Shown here in pieces: positions 16,002 through 34,692 of a stretch of DNA of 64,000 bases; position 1 is the first letter of the stretch; every line of letters begins with the position of its first letter. Source of the stretch: Haematococcus lacustris. Lineage: Eukaryota; Chlorophyta; Chlorophyceae; Chlamydomonadales; Haematococcaceae. The stretch lies in contig JASKMD010000003.1 in assembly GCA_030144725.1 (NCBI GenBank), positions 6,067,480-6,131,479 of the forward strand, in the 5' to 3' direction. The translations under genes were made by a program, and so were the position numbers. The notes below the pieces were generated by a model. That model did not search any database. It saw nothing but the letters and a program-made list of their open reading frames with translations, and had not been told where the DNA came from.

Positions 16002-16755
16002 GTTCTGCTAAGTGCCATCGTGCCGATTCTTTTTGCTCTATGTTCACGTGCTTTCTAGTCCGTTATTTCAGTTTGATGTATTCAGGAATTCAAACAACAG
16101 TAAACAACAACACAAGCACCTCCTCCCCATGCAAGGCATCAGCAGGTAGTTAAAGACAGCAACAGCAGCACAGCTTGCACAGAGCACTGTGCCAGGCTAG
16201 CAACACCTAGCATCTGTGATTTAGACTGTGACCCAGCACATGGAGCCAGATTCTCCAGCCACGACACGTTGGTACGGTTGCAAATTACATTCTGAATGAC
16301 CAAACGTACACAAACCATTTGCACAATTGTCCCGGTTTACATCTTACAGGTCACACACTCTTGTACAGACAGTTGCACCACTGCGCCTAGCCGGCAGCAT
16401 CTAGCAACGGTTGCTAAGGCTATAGTACAGCACATGGGCAGCAAACTCCCAGCGACAACACGTTAACCCGGTCGGTGATCACATCCCACAATTGACGAGC
16501 CTACTTGTGCGGCTGATGGTGAGAAAGACTGCTTGTCCTGCTATACACTCTAAAACACTGTCGCATGCACGACCTCACCTGCATGGCTCCACGACACGAA
16601 CCCTGATCTTGTTACTGGCCAAATGCTCGCTCTCCAATGCACTGGCTACCCCAGCCACACGTCCCATGCCACATGCTAGGAATCCATCCCCACCACAGGT
16701 GCTGCACTGCTGACTGCGACTCCGACTCTCCATGTCTCACCCCAGCCTGCGTGCC
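16002..16755. other. Intergenic: methyltransferase promoter and phospho-lyase 3' UTR
   Basis: No coding exon is seen. TGTAA motifs in gene sense at 16337-16341 and 16344-16348 lie about 410 bases beyond the phospho-lyase stop and are good polyadenylation candidates. The left 300 bases should contain the methyltransferase promoter. Confidence 0.5.
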
Positions 16756-23709
<6,954 letters not shown>

Positions 23710-24417
23710 GCTGCTGGCCGTGCTGGGCGCAAAGAAGGGGCAGCTCCTCCTACGAGAACGAGCGATGGCCTTTGAGGGCTGCGTAAACCGCACAGCTGCT
23801 GCCGACTGTTTGCTTTGCTTGTATCCCACGTGGACGTTGCCTATTCACGAGTGGGTGGAATAGGGACACTGGTCTTCTAACTGTGTTCATTGCCAGGAAA
23901 GGAATCACAGCGAAGGAATCGTAGAAAGGCCAGGGAATCGCAGAAAGCGTCTTGCTCACCAAGCAGAACGCTGCAGCCCAGCAGCTACGAGAACAGAACG
24001 CACCGAACACCTCAGGTCTGAGGCTCAATAAGCTTTACTTGTGCTGCGGACCGTTCGTCATGTTGGAGCTGTCGTCACCCAGCACAGCTGCGGGGCAGGG
24101 AGTGGAGGCAGTAGATTTAGGGTGTTTGGGCGAGTCAGAGGTGATCTTCGATCCGTCCTGTACAGGCTACCACCTCCCCTTCCCGCCAGTAGTGTACTCA
24201 TAGTTGGACAAACTGCAAGGCTGCCACTATGGCGCCACACAGTCAGAAGGCAGGCACATGGCGCCTGTGGAGATAATCAGGATGGGATGCCCAAGCGCAG
24301 CATGTTGCCTTAACCCCGGGCCTGACACCGAAGCGCTGCTGAGCACCCTTGTTGGGCAACAGCCTTGCTGAACACTCCCGCTCAGCATGCTGATGCAACC
24401 AGTGCCACGACTGCACG
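23710..24417. other. Region 5' of the phospho-lyase gene
   Basis: The first 140 bases remain open in the phospho-lyase frame and are Arg/Ser-rich, consistent with transit-peptide sequence lacking a visible ATG. Beyond that I see no exon. Promoter and an upstream first exon are expected here but cannot be placed. Confidence 0.4.
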
Positions 24418-24480
24418 TTGTCACAGCCATGCGTTACCTTGCGTTGTTCGTCTCCTACACGCACATTGCCGCAGTGCATT

Positions 24481-24715
24481 CCCCCTCCCCCTCCCCCTCC
24501 CCCTCCCCCTCCCCCTCCCCCTCCCCCTCCCCCTCCCCCTCCCCCTCCCCCTCCCCCTCCCCCTCCCCCTCCCCCTCCCCCTCCCCCTCCCCCTCCCCCT
24601 CCCCCTCCCCCTCCCCCTCCCCCTCCCCCTCCTCCTCCCCCTCCCCCTCCCCCTCCCCCTCCCCCTCCCCCTCCCCCTCCCCCTCCCCCTCCCCCTCCCC
24701 CTCCCCCTCCCCCCC
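24481..24715. repeat. CCCCCT hexamer array
   Basis: About 39 units with a single CCTCCT variant. In one plus frame it reads as continuous proline directly joined to the RING/Josephin open frame, so it may be a translated poly-Pro leader or a satellite at the element's 5' boundary. Confidence 0.95.
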
Positions 24716-24718
24716 CAC

Positions 24719-26232
24719 CTCCCCCCCCACCTCCTCCACAAGCTCGGACCCCGGCTGTTCTAGACCCTTCCTCTTTGAGTCCCAATGCGCGGATATGCTC
24801 CAGCTTCATCTTCCAACTCCATACACCTCCTAACCTCCCCACGACCCGACCTCTCATTGACCTTGGACAATCAGCTATAGAGGACTCCATTCTCCTCTCC
24901 CTTTCCTCCCTTGCAGCTCCTTGGATCACCATCTCAGTCCAACAAGCCCCCAACCTCCTAATCTTCACTACCTCCATAGCTGGAGCTGATCCAGAAGGTC
25001 TTACAAGTTGGGTCAACAACCTCCGGCTCTCTTTTGGCGGCCTCTTTCTTACCTCTCCCCTTCTCCCTCGCCCCATCCTCCTCCACTTACAAGACACCCA
25101 TCTCCTCTACCTCCACCCCTCCTCCAACACCAGGTTCCTTGGGGACACCTCGGATTGGCTGACCCTCTTCTCCCATCAAGACCACTTCCCCTCCCCCATC
25201 CTTTGGGTTGGAAGCACCTCCAGTGACGGGACCATATCCCATCGTCTTTCCCCACAAGGCACATCCCTTCCCACCCTCTCTCTCCCCTCGTCCACCCACA
25301 TCTCCCTCCACCCAGGAGACATTATCATCCTCTGTTCCTGCCCACGAGGTACAAGACCCTTCCTCTCGCCCCTCTCACCACCGTTCACCTGGACCATTAC
25401 AGGTCAAGGGTCATTCTCCTACTCCCTCCGTAGGGTTCACTTTTCCACCTCCCCCCCTATCTCCTCCTTGCGTCACCCCCCCTATACCCCACCTTGTCCC
25501 CCGCTTATCCCTACCGCCCCTCCTCCTCCACCTACCACCTCTACCACCACTTCTTCTCCCGGTCCACCCACTACCTTACCTGCTACCTTCGTCCCCGCAC
25601 CTACCTTCTCCCCTCCTCATGTCCCAGCCCCCCTCCTACCATCTTTGGCACTGCTCCCAACACCCTACCCCAACCCCATCATACCCCTACCCCCAACCTC
25701 TGATCCCACCGACTTTTCCCCACCCCCTATCCCACTCCCCCCGGAGACCGCTAACCCCATCCCCCATACCCTGGCCTCACCACCCCAACCAGTCCCCACC
25801 TCCCCGCTACCCCTTGCCCCCCTTCCCCCCCCTCTCCCTTCCCCCATCTCCCCCCACACCTCTTCCTCTCCTGAGGCTATCCCCCCCGACCAAGACCCTA
25901 TCTGTGCCATTTGCCTCTCACCTATTACACCAGGGCAAACCCTCTTCATCCCCCCTTGCCATAGGCATCACGCCATCCATCACCACCCTCCCGACCTAGA
26001 TTGTTGGGGCCGCCTCCTCGCTGCTTCCACATCTCACGGAGTCAATTGCCCCCACTGCCGTTTTCCCATCCGACCCCCCACCTTATTAGAGGCCGACAGT
26101 CCCATGGAGCTCCTTCCTTCCTTTCCCATCACCCCACCCAGCCCCTCTGACCTTATCCTCTTATCCTCCTCAGCTTCCCATTCGGACCCCCCCCCCCATC
26201 CTCCCCACCCCTTCTCACCCCCCCTACTTTGA
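24719..26232 (+). CDS. Open frame with N-terminal unknown domain and RING-like finger (element ORF, part 1)
   Basis: An intronless, pyrimidine-rich frame of about 500 residues runs to TGA at 26230. After the poly-Pro tract comes a roughly 230-residue region with globular composition that I do not recognise (24770-25440). A Pro/Ser/Thr linker follows. Then comes a Cys/His cluster at 25903-26058: C-x2-C, a 14-residue loop, C-x2-H-x2-H, a Cys, and a final C-x2-C. This resembles a RING-H2 finger with an enlarged middle. RING domains usually bind E2 ubiquitin-conjugating enzymes. No in-frame ATG precedes the RING, so the start is missing, spliced or truncated. The Josephin frame starts immediately after a seven-C run, which suggests one broken polyprotein. 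Confidence 0.6.
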
Positions 26233-28560
26233 GGGTCAGCACAGGCAGATGTGTGCCCTGCATGCTCTCAACATGCTTATGGGTTGGCAAGCAGCCACTG
26301 GGGACCAATTTCAAGCCTTCCGTTACCACCTCCCTCAAGGTACCACCTTTTTCTATGGTGATGGGGACACCCAGGTGGACGAGACAGACCACCAACACCA
26401 TGACGACGGCTTCTTTACCGGTGCTATAGTGGCAGCTTGGCTACAACATCACACCTCCACCTTCCTTACCCCTGTCCCGTGGGACGCTCCACTTTCTCAA
26501 CAGCCTCGCCTCCTCAACGCTCTCTCCCCCCCCAACCCCAACCTTTCTCTCAGGGATCTAATCTCCAACTACCCAACCTCCCTCCCGCATCTCTTCCACA
26601 CCCTAGCCCACCTCTTCCACTGCTCAGGCTTCCTCTGCTTCTCTAACCCCCCCCACGCTCACACCTTCACTATCCGGTTCGCAGCCAACAACTGGTATAT
26701 TCTCGACTCCATGAGCCCCACTGGACCTCGCCTCCTCTCACTACCCAACCTCATCCACCCCTCCTTCACCATCTTTTACCCTTCTTCCCTCCCACCTGCC
26801 CTACTCTCCCCTAATGCCCTTCATTTCCCTGTCCTCTCCCTCCTTCACCCTCCACCTCCGTTGCTCACCTCTCCCCTGTTCCACACCCCGTCCCACACCC
26901 CCAACCACCTCTCCCCTACTCCTGACCCCCTTCCTACCTCGAGCCCTGTACACATCTCCCACACCCCACACCCCTACCACCCCCCTTCGACCACCACTCT
27001 CCCCTCCCCAATCAACCACCCAACCTACCACCCAATTAGCAACCCTCTTTCACCCCAAAGCCCAACCTTTCCCGACCACTCTCCTGCCACCTCAAACCTC
27101 CCCCCCCATCTCTCAACCACCCCTCCTCACTCCCCAAACCACCAAGACCCCCCCTCCCCGTCAAGGCTTCCCCTTCCCAACCACTCTACAGACACCCCCC
27201 CCCCCACCCGCCACAGTCACCCATCTCCTGCCCCGACACCCCCCCCCCCTAGCCAGCCCTCCTCCACCCCTTCCCATCCCGCCAACAGCCATCCCTTACC
27301 CTCCCCATCACGCCTACCCATCCCTAACCACACCACAACCACCCCTCTTCACCCCCACCGCAGCCACCCCTCTCCCATCCCTTCAAGGCCCCCCACCCCC
27401 CACGACCCTACAGGCACCCCTACAGGCACCCCTTCCCACCAAAGGCACCCCTCTTCTGCCACAACAAGGCTATCTTCAGCCAATCACCCTACCGCCACCC
27501 TTCCCCTTCCCTGCCTCAGACCCACTCCTCCAGCCCCATCACGGCCACCCATCCCCCGCCACCCAACAGCCACCTCTCCCCAAAACACCAACCCTACCCC
27601 CCCCTCCCATCGCCACTCCCCCTCGCCTGCCCATCCCCCCCCCTCGCTTGCCTCCCCCCCCCCTATCCCAGACCCTCTCCCCTCACGCCCCTCACCAATC
27701 CCCCCTACTCTTACCCACAACCCTCACCCCCCCCCCACATCCCTCCCCTCCAACACCTCCCTTCCCCCAAACACCTCCTTCCCTCTCACCACTCCCCCCT
27801 CCCCTTTACCACCACGACCACACAGTAGGCCCTTCTCCAACTCCACTACCCCTCCACCTTCTCCCCCTTCTCCCCCAGGAGCCCCAACCAACTCCCCTCT
27901 CCCCCCACCCCGTCCTTCGAGGCCGCCACCCCATCATGCATCTCGCCAACGGTCTTCTAGGGCTCCCTCCCAAACCAACACCACCCCCCCAAACCCTCTT
28001 TCCACCCCTTCCCCCCTCTCCCCCCCGGCTCATTCCACTTACCTCACCTGTCCTCCTCCCTCGCCATCCTGGATCTGGACCAAGGGGACGAGAGAAACCC
28101 CAGGTCCCCACTATGGCTTGGTCACCACCCAAGTGACATCCAATTCTGGCCAACTCCTCATCAGGGTTATCTTCTCAGTCAACCTTCGACCTCAACCGGC
28201 TGACAACCCCAACCACACCTCCTGGCAAGATGTTACCCTCACCGCCCTCCGGAGACGGAATGCCCACCTCCTTCACCCTACCCACCTCCCTCCTGAAGAC
28301 CACAGGTCCCGGGTCAACTCCACCCTCTCAGCCTTTCACGACCAATCCTACTCCCTTGACTTCGAACACCTCCCTGATCGTTGTGACATTCTGAACCCTC
28401 TGCGGAGCTGGGACAACAACACCTGGATTACCCTAGGCCTTACCCACCCTCCCTCGTTCCACACCCTCCCTTCTACACCACCCACTTCCCAAGAGCCTAT
28501 CCCTCTCCTATCACCCATTGGTACACGAAGAGCTCGCTCACCTTCCCCCACACCTTCCGC
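26222..28560 (+). CDS. Josephin-type cysteine protease open frame (element ORF, part 2)
   Basis: This is a probable deubiquitinase. The frame opens with YFEGQHRQMCALHALNML, the Josephin signature. The oxyanion Gln is five residues before the nucleophile Cys (codon 26252). DDGFFTGAIVAAWL matches the conserved central helix. The catalytic His is at codon 26660 in HTFTIRF. Asp is at codon 26705 in WYILDS, with the 15-residue His-Asp spacing also seen in ataxin-3 (His119-Asn134). After residue 230 the protein is Pro/Ser/Thr-rich. A second globular stretch lies at about 28060-28460 (around HYGLVTTQVTSNSG) and is unrecognised. The frame then runs through Pro/Thr repeats into the gap. There are no introns. 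Composition matches the LINE frame at 49-51 kb, so a retroelement origin is inferred, not shown. Confidence 0.72.
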
Positions 28561-28879
28561 CCAACGTCCACCTCAAAGACCTAATACAGGTCCTATCCTT
28601 TTCAATGTAGGTCTAAGTCCCCCCTCCTCTCGCAGGCGTCGGCGTCTTCCCAACACCCTCCCCCACCCAAATTCATCTACACCTTCCCCCATCCCCAATC
28701 CCCCCCACCCCCCCACCACCACCACCCCTCCCCCTCCCCCTCCCCCACCCCCTCCCCCACATCCTTCTCCTCCTAACACCCTCACCCAAGATCGACGGAG
28801 CCTTCTCTCCTGGCCACGCTTCCGCTTTGGTTCCAACCTTCTTCCCCCTCCCCTCACATTTACCTACACCTCCTCCACC

Positions 28880-29834
28880 TCCTCCACCCCCACCCCCACT
28901 CCCACCCCCGCCGCCACCCCCACCCCTGCCGCCACACCCACCCCCACCGACACCCCCACCACCACCGCCACCCCCACCACCACCGCCACCCCCACCCCCA
29001 CCCCCACCCCCACCCCCACCCCCACCCCCACCCCCACCCCCACCCCACCCCCACCGCCACCCCCACCCCCACCGCCACCGCCACCGCCACCCCCACCCCC
29101 ACCCCCACCGCCACCCCCACCCCCACCCCCACCGCCACCCCCACCCCCACCCCCACCCCCACCCCCACCCCCACCCCCACCTCCACCCCCTCACCCACCC
29201 CCACCTCCTCCTCCACTCCAGTTGCCTTGTCGCCCTCTCCCACCTCCACACCCCCCCCCACCTCCACCCCTATTGCCTTGTTGCCTTGTCACCTGTTGCC
29301 TTGTCACCCGTTGCCTTGTTGCCCTGTTGCCTTGTCACCCACCCCCACCTCCACCCCCTCACCCACCCCCACCTCCTCCTCCTCTCCAGTTGCCTCCGCC
29401 ACCGCCACCCCCACCTCCACCCCCTCCCCCTACCGCCACCGCCACCCGCCACCGCCACCCCCACCCCCTACTCCACCGCCACCGCCACCGCCAACCCCAC
29501 TTCGCCACCGCCACCGCCACCGCCTACCCCACCCCCACCGCCATCACCACCGCCACCCCCACCCCCACCCCCACCCCCACCCTCACCCCCACCCCCACCC
29601 CCACCCCCACCCCCACCCCCACCCCCACCACCGCCCCCACCCCCACCCCCACCCCCACCCCCACCCCCACCCCCACCCCCACCCCCACCCCCACCCCCAC
29701 CCCCACCCCCACCCCCACCCCACCCCACCCCCACCCCCACCCCCACCCCCACCCCCACCCCCACCCCCACCCCCACCCCCACCCCCACCCCCACCCCCAC
29801 CCCCACCCCCACCCCCACCCCCACCCCCACCCCC
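28880..29834. repeat. CCCCCA hexamer satellite running into the gap
   Basis: Long CCCCCA/CCGCCA tracts are interrupted at about 29200-29400 by CCTTGTTGCC-type units. In frame they encode Pro/Thr or Pro/His repeats. The tract ends exactly at the gap, so its true length is unknown. Confidence 0.95.
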
Positions 29835-30334
29835 NNNNNNNNNNNNNNNNNNNNNNNNNNNNNNNNNNNNNNNNNNNNNNNNNNNNNNNNNNNNNNNNNN
29901 NNNNNNNNNNNNNNNNNNNNNNNNNNNNNNNNNNNNNNNNNNNNNNNNNNNNNNNNNNNNNNNNNNNNNNNNNNNNNNNNNNNNNNNNNNNNNNNNNNNN
30001 NNNNNNNNNNNNNNNNNNNNNNNNNNNNNNNNNNNNNNNNNNNNNNNNNNNNNNNNNNNNNNNNNNNNNNNNNNNNNNNNNNNNNNNNNNNNNNNNNNNN
30101 NNNNNNNNNNNNNNNNNNNNNNNNNNNNNNNNNNNNNNNNNNNNNNNNNNNNNNNNNNNNNNNNNNNNNNNNNNNNNNNNNNNNNNNNNNNNNNNNNNNN
30201 NNNNNNNNNNNNNNNNNNNNNNNNNNNNNNNNNNNNNNNNNNNNNNNNNNNNNNNNNNNNNNNNNNNNNNNNNNNNNNNNNNNNNNNNNNNNNNNNNNNN
30301 NNNNNNNNNNNNNNNNNNNNNNNNNNNNNNNNNN
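29835..30334. other. Assembly gap (500 N)
   Basis: Exactly 500 N, the usual placeholder for a gap of unknown length. It hides the 3' end of the RING/Josephin element and the 5' exons of the peptidase gene, including the expected catalytic serine. Confidence 0.99.
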
Positions 30335-30521
30335 AGCTTGGTCAGGCCAGCCCCTGCCGCTGCTGGCCGCGTGTTGACTCACTGAAACAGTGTGGGGGGG
30401 CCTGGGAGAGGGGCGTGGGAGGGGAAGGCAGTGACTGTGGGTGTCTCTGGCTTTGCCCCCAGGCCCCCATCCCCTGCTGCTGCTGCCTGGCCCCTGCTGC
30501 TGCTGGCCGCTGGTGCTGCAG

Positions 30522-31839
30522 GAGGTGGAGCAGCGGCTGGCCGGTACAGCCCCTATGAGACGCTGCCGCAAGCCGTGGTGCGCGCTGCTGCCGGCAAGGA
30601 CACGTACGGCTGGGATGGGTACCTGTACCAGGGGGCGCCGCCCGGGCGACCTTTGTTGGATGCGCCCAGTCCCCATCCTTCAGGTAGGGTCACCCTCAGC
30701 TGCTGCACCTCACCTGTACTGCACCTTCACCAGGGCCAGGGCCAGGGCCAGGGCCAGGGCCAGGGCCAGGGCTATATTCTCATGGATAAAGGGGCCCAGG
30801 TTAGCCCTATTCTTACCCCATGCAGCGGGCGAGTCACCAAGAGCTGTAGCATGGCACCTCCGCCAGCATGCGATGCAGCAGCAGCCGCCTCTGGCCCTGC
30901 CTCTGGACCTGACGCTGAACCCTATACTGACCATGGCGGCCCTGCTGCCAGCCTGCGCCTGCCCTGCTCTGCTCTGTCTCCGCAGGTCCAGGCTGGCCAC
31001 ACATGCTGGTGACGGCCAGCCTGCATGACGAGCGTGTGCCAGTGTGGGGCCCAGCTAAGTGAGTGTGGGGGGGAGGGGCGAGGGGCGAGGGGCGAGGGGC
31101 GAGGGGCGAGGGGCGAGGGGCGAGGGGCGAGGGGCGAGGGGCGAGGGGCGAGGGGCGAGGGGCGAGGGGCGAGGGGCGAGGGGCGAGGGGCGAGGGCGAG
31201 GGAGGTTAAGGTTCAAGGTGGGTCGGGGAAGGGGCGGAGAGGTTGGGGGGAGGGTTTAGGCGAGATTGGGGCGCGGGTGGTAAAGCGAGGGTGAAGGTGG
31301 AGGCTGGGTAGCCCGCTCCTGTGCCTGCGCTGCCACCATGTCCTTGCCAGGGCCCCTTGTGTGTGTGCTGCCCAGGTATGTGGCCCGCTTGAGGAGCCTT
31401 CTGGCAGGAACACGGGCAGGAGCAGGAGAAGGGGAAGGGGCAGGAGCAGGGGGAGGGGCAGGAGCAGGGGGAGGGGCAGGAGCAGGGGGAGGGGCAGGAG
31501 CGGGAGAAGGAGAAGGGGTGGGAGGAGGAGCAGGGGGAGGGGCAGGGGGAGGGGCAGGGGGAGGGGCAGGAGCAGGAGCAGAGGCAGGGGCTGTAGGGCC
31601 TTGCTTCAGCTGCCCTGTGTCCCCCTGCCCCATCAGCGCAGGCTGGGCCCCTGACCCCAGCTCAACCCCCCCCCCCTGTCACCAGCAGCGGTAGCGGGGA
31701 GGCGGGGGGGGCGGGCAGCCAGGATACAGCGGCCATCATCGCTGGCGGTGGTGCTGCAGGTGGCAGTGCTGCAGGCCAGCTACACAGCGGGCTGGGTTCG
31801 CCTGTCATCTTGTTTGACGTGGACATGCAGGTGAGGGGG

Positions 31840-31874
<35 letters not shown>

Positions 31875-32283
31875 GTTCAGGGCTGGTCGCACTCCTCCCT
31901 GCTGCAGAGCCTTCACTTGCTAGTTTGGGCAGGGCTGGCAGATTGTGTGAGGAGAGTGTGACAACATATTTGTTATGAACGTGCCCATAATGATACTCTT
32001 GTGGACCAAGGCGGTAGGTGTGCGGGTGCGGGTGCGGGTGCGGGCCCCTGCCCCCTGCCCCCTGCCCCCTGCCCCCTGCCCCCTGCCCCCTGCCCCCTGC
32101 CTGTGAGGCACACCTCCCTAGCGTGTGCCCCTGTGATCCTCCCGCCTCTCCCCCACCCCTGAATGGCGGCTGTGCCTGCAGGCGGGTCACTTTGCAGCCT
32201 CAGGGGGCGGCAGCCGCCTGGCCACCAGGGCGGACAAGGCAGCCTTCCTACTGACAGCACTGTCGGGGACTCAGGCAGCTTAG
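30522..32283 (+). CDS. Oligopeptidase B-like S9A serine peptidase, 3' exons only
   Basis: S9A peptidases cut short peptides after basic or proline residues with a beta-propeller-gated alpha/beta hydrolase. Visible exons are about 30522-30683 (GRYSPYETL, like the family's SYSPYDNV), 30986-31058 (WPHMLVTASLHDERVPVWGPAK, with the catalytic Asp at codon 31027), one starting at 31376 (YVARLRSLLAG), about 31686-31830 (SPVILFDVDMQ) and 32182-32283 (AGHFAASGG, with the catalytic His at codon 32188, then TAG). Phases agree at the first, second and last junctions. The 3' end of the 31376 exon is uncertain because it runs into a Gly/Ala-rich repeat and no donor restores phase cleanly. The catalytic Ser exon lies in or before the gap. 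Confidence 0.8.
31074..31200. repeat. GGGGCGA heptamer array, intronic
   Basis: About 18 units start some 15 bases after the donor of the Asp-bearing peptidase exon (31058). It is purine-rich in gene sense and intronic. Confidence 0.93.
31425..31600. repeat. Gly/Ala-coding GGGGCAGGAGCA repeat
   Basis: A degenerate 12-18 base repeat directly follows, in frame, the YVARLRSLLAG peptidase exon. It may be translated as a Gly/Ala-rich loop between the catalytic Asp and His or be partly intronic. The sequence does not decide. Confidence 0.7.
32047..32101. repeat. CCCCTGC heptamer array
   Basis: About eight CCCCTGC units in the last peptidase intron, preceded by a short GGGTGC run at about 32020-32046. 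Confidence 0.85.
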
Positions 32284-34692
32284 TGGCAGCAGCAGCAGCA
32301 GCAGCAGCAGCAGTTGATGTTGACGTGGTCTTCATGGCTCGAAGGGGTCCCTGTGGCAGTGGCATCCTGGGCACAGGCCTTGGGGGCTGTGGTGTAGGAG
32401 CAGGGCACCCTAGTGCACGGCACCCGCTGCTGAAATGAGAGGCATGCCAACTCTACATCATAGCCCTCGCGGTCAGGCAATGTTGTAGGTGGTAGGCGAC
32501 CGTGACCATGCGTATGCCATGTATAGGCCATGTGCATGCCATGCGATGGGAACTCCACACAGACAAAACACCGTTTTGTAGTGGTTCACAATTAGTGTGT
32601 TCGACTGCAATGAATGCTCAAGGTTGAGAGCCGAGGTGCTGAAATGAGAGTCTGAGAGGAAAGGCGGTCAAGAAAATGCAGACAGGTTGGTCCTGGGGAG
32701 CAGCTTAGGCCGCACCTGGGTGCCCTACCTGCCTCCTGGGTGTAGGGCTGAGAGGTAGAGGGCTGAGACAAAAGCCAGCCATAAGCCTGCGTGAAGGTGG
32801 AGAGGGCTAGCACTGCTAGTAGCAGTTAGGGCTGAGAAGGAAGCGGCCCGGGCGGAAGCTCCTCTCGCCAGAGTACTATGTTGTTCCTTTTTTCCTTCCT
32901 TTTCTCCTTATCGCCTTATGCTCCTTCTTCTGATGAGAGGGAGGCCAGCCGCAGAGGTCGGCCAAAAGGTGGAGATTGAGTATGTGGTCCTTAAACTGTG
33001 GGCAGATCTGGAAATTCTCGGCCATGCAGCTTTGCCAACGAGGCTGACCTGCGGCACATAGTATGGTCCTGTGATGTACAATGTCATGCGAATGGTGTGC
33101 AGATAGATTGATGCTGGTGCTGGGAATGTCGGAATGAGGAAACCACTTAGTGTTAAACATAGGAAGTGGCCTGAAAAAGCCTTATTGCAGTGCCGTAAGG
33201 CTGACCTGCCCGTGCCCCTGTCCTGCCCTGTTATGGAGATGTTGTCTGTTTCATTGGCCAGGAGCATCAGGGGCTTTGCTTAGGTTGGATCAGTTCGAGT
33301 GAAGCTGACACCAAAGACTGGGACGACCACTCTGCGTGGGATTCTCGTTGGGGTTTGGATTACTGGAGTTCACTTGAGTGAGTGCCGCACGTGCGGTCAA
33401 GGTGGCTTGTTAGACTTCATATGGCCTGGCCCAGCCTGAGGAGTATGTCGGGCATCAGCCTGAGCAGCGAGGTTTCATGCCAAGGAATAGCAAAACTTCA
33501 CAGAAGGAGACGATGCGCGAGTCGGCGCCTTCCCGAGCAGCCCCCGAGCATTCACATGCTCTACTCCTGCTTATAGCTAGTTGGGACCGAAGCGACAGCT
33601 AGGTTGGATGCAAGACCTGATGACGGAAGCACAGCACCCCGCCTTCTCGAGGTGCGCTTGTCCTGTCTTGGACTAGGAGATCGTGGGTCGCGTGTCCCGC
33701 GGCCCGCCGGGCAACAGGCAGCATACAACATGGGGGCTGTGGTGTAGGAGCATGGCACATGGAGCATGGCACATAGTGCACGGCACCCGCTGCCATCCAC
33801 CTCTCCTCCTGAAACATAACAGGCAGGCAGGTGTGAGGCAAATTAGGCAGTGATATGGCTGTGCCCCATGCTCCTGGCCTGTCAACTCTCCTTGCACCTA
33901 GCCACCCCCTGGAACATGCTGCCCATCAAAGCGACTGACCCGTGTCTGGCCCATGCCTGCAGGTGTCCACAGTCACCATCACATATACTTTGGTGGTGGA
34001 TTCTCAGTAGTGGCAACAGAAGGAGTTCCTCTTACATCTCCCAGCATCACGAGGTATGGCACAACCCTTGCTAGCCCTGGCACCTCGTCCATGCGGCACC
34101 TAGTTGCCTGCCTTTCAAAATAAGTGCTGGGCAGTTCCCGCCATTCTACATCCCACAAACAGTCAGTTGCCATGATCTTTCAACATGCGTCTGGGAGATA
34201 TGGATGGCTGAGGGCCATGGCAACTTGCAGATGTGGGTCACGCAACCAGTCAGCAATCAGATGCTGGTAGTGGGGTTATGGTGTTGTCTTTCTTCTTCAA
34301 TGACCTCCAATATATGTGTAGGGTGTTAGTATGTTGGTGTGCTTGGTGAGTTGCTGGCTGCTTGCGCACATGTGTTTGCTTATGATTGACATCTGTTGTG
34401 CGCACATGGTGTGGGGGCTCAGGGGGTCCCAACTGACTTGATAAATGCCCATGCCTATGGTCTACATCCCTCGCACACACACGTTCTTCACTGTCAGGCC
34501 ATTCCCACATATGACTACCTTGCGTTCCACAAGCTATGTTCCTATCATGCACATTGTTCTGTATCATCTGCACACCAGACTGCATGTACCCAACGCTTCA
34601 AGGATCAAGGATACATGAACACATATCTTATAATATACTCTATAGGCAGGTAGCACTTTTGTGACATCATCTCGACCTATGACAACCTCCTC
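32284..34692. other. Gene-poor stretch, no gene recognised
   Basis: I find no convincing exon or RNA gene. One feature is a repeat of about 60 bases present at about 32385-32435 and again at about 33728-33795, both around GGGGGCTGTGGTGTAGGAGCA. The rest is unassigned. Confidence 0.5.

Noticed and set aside
23750..24028. Minus-strand frame just upstream of the phospho-lyase gene
   Set aside because: It has no ATG near its start and is out of frame with exon 1; no splice pair joins them convincingly.
24243..25097. Minus-strand poly-Gly frame opposite the RING/Josephin element
   Set aside because: It is the antisense shadow of the CCCCCT array; the plus strand carries the domain motifs.
26814..28136. 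Second plus-strand Pro-rich frame overlapping the Josephin frame
   Set aside because: It has only Pro/Thr/Ser/Leu composition from C-richness; the domain motifs lie in the other frame.
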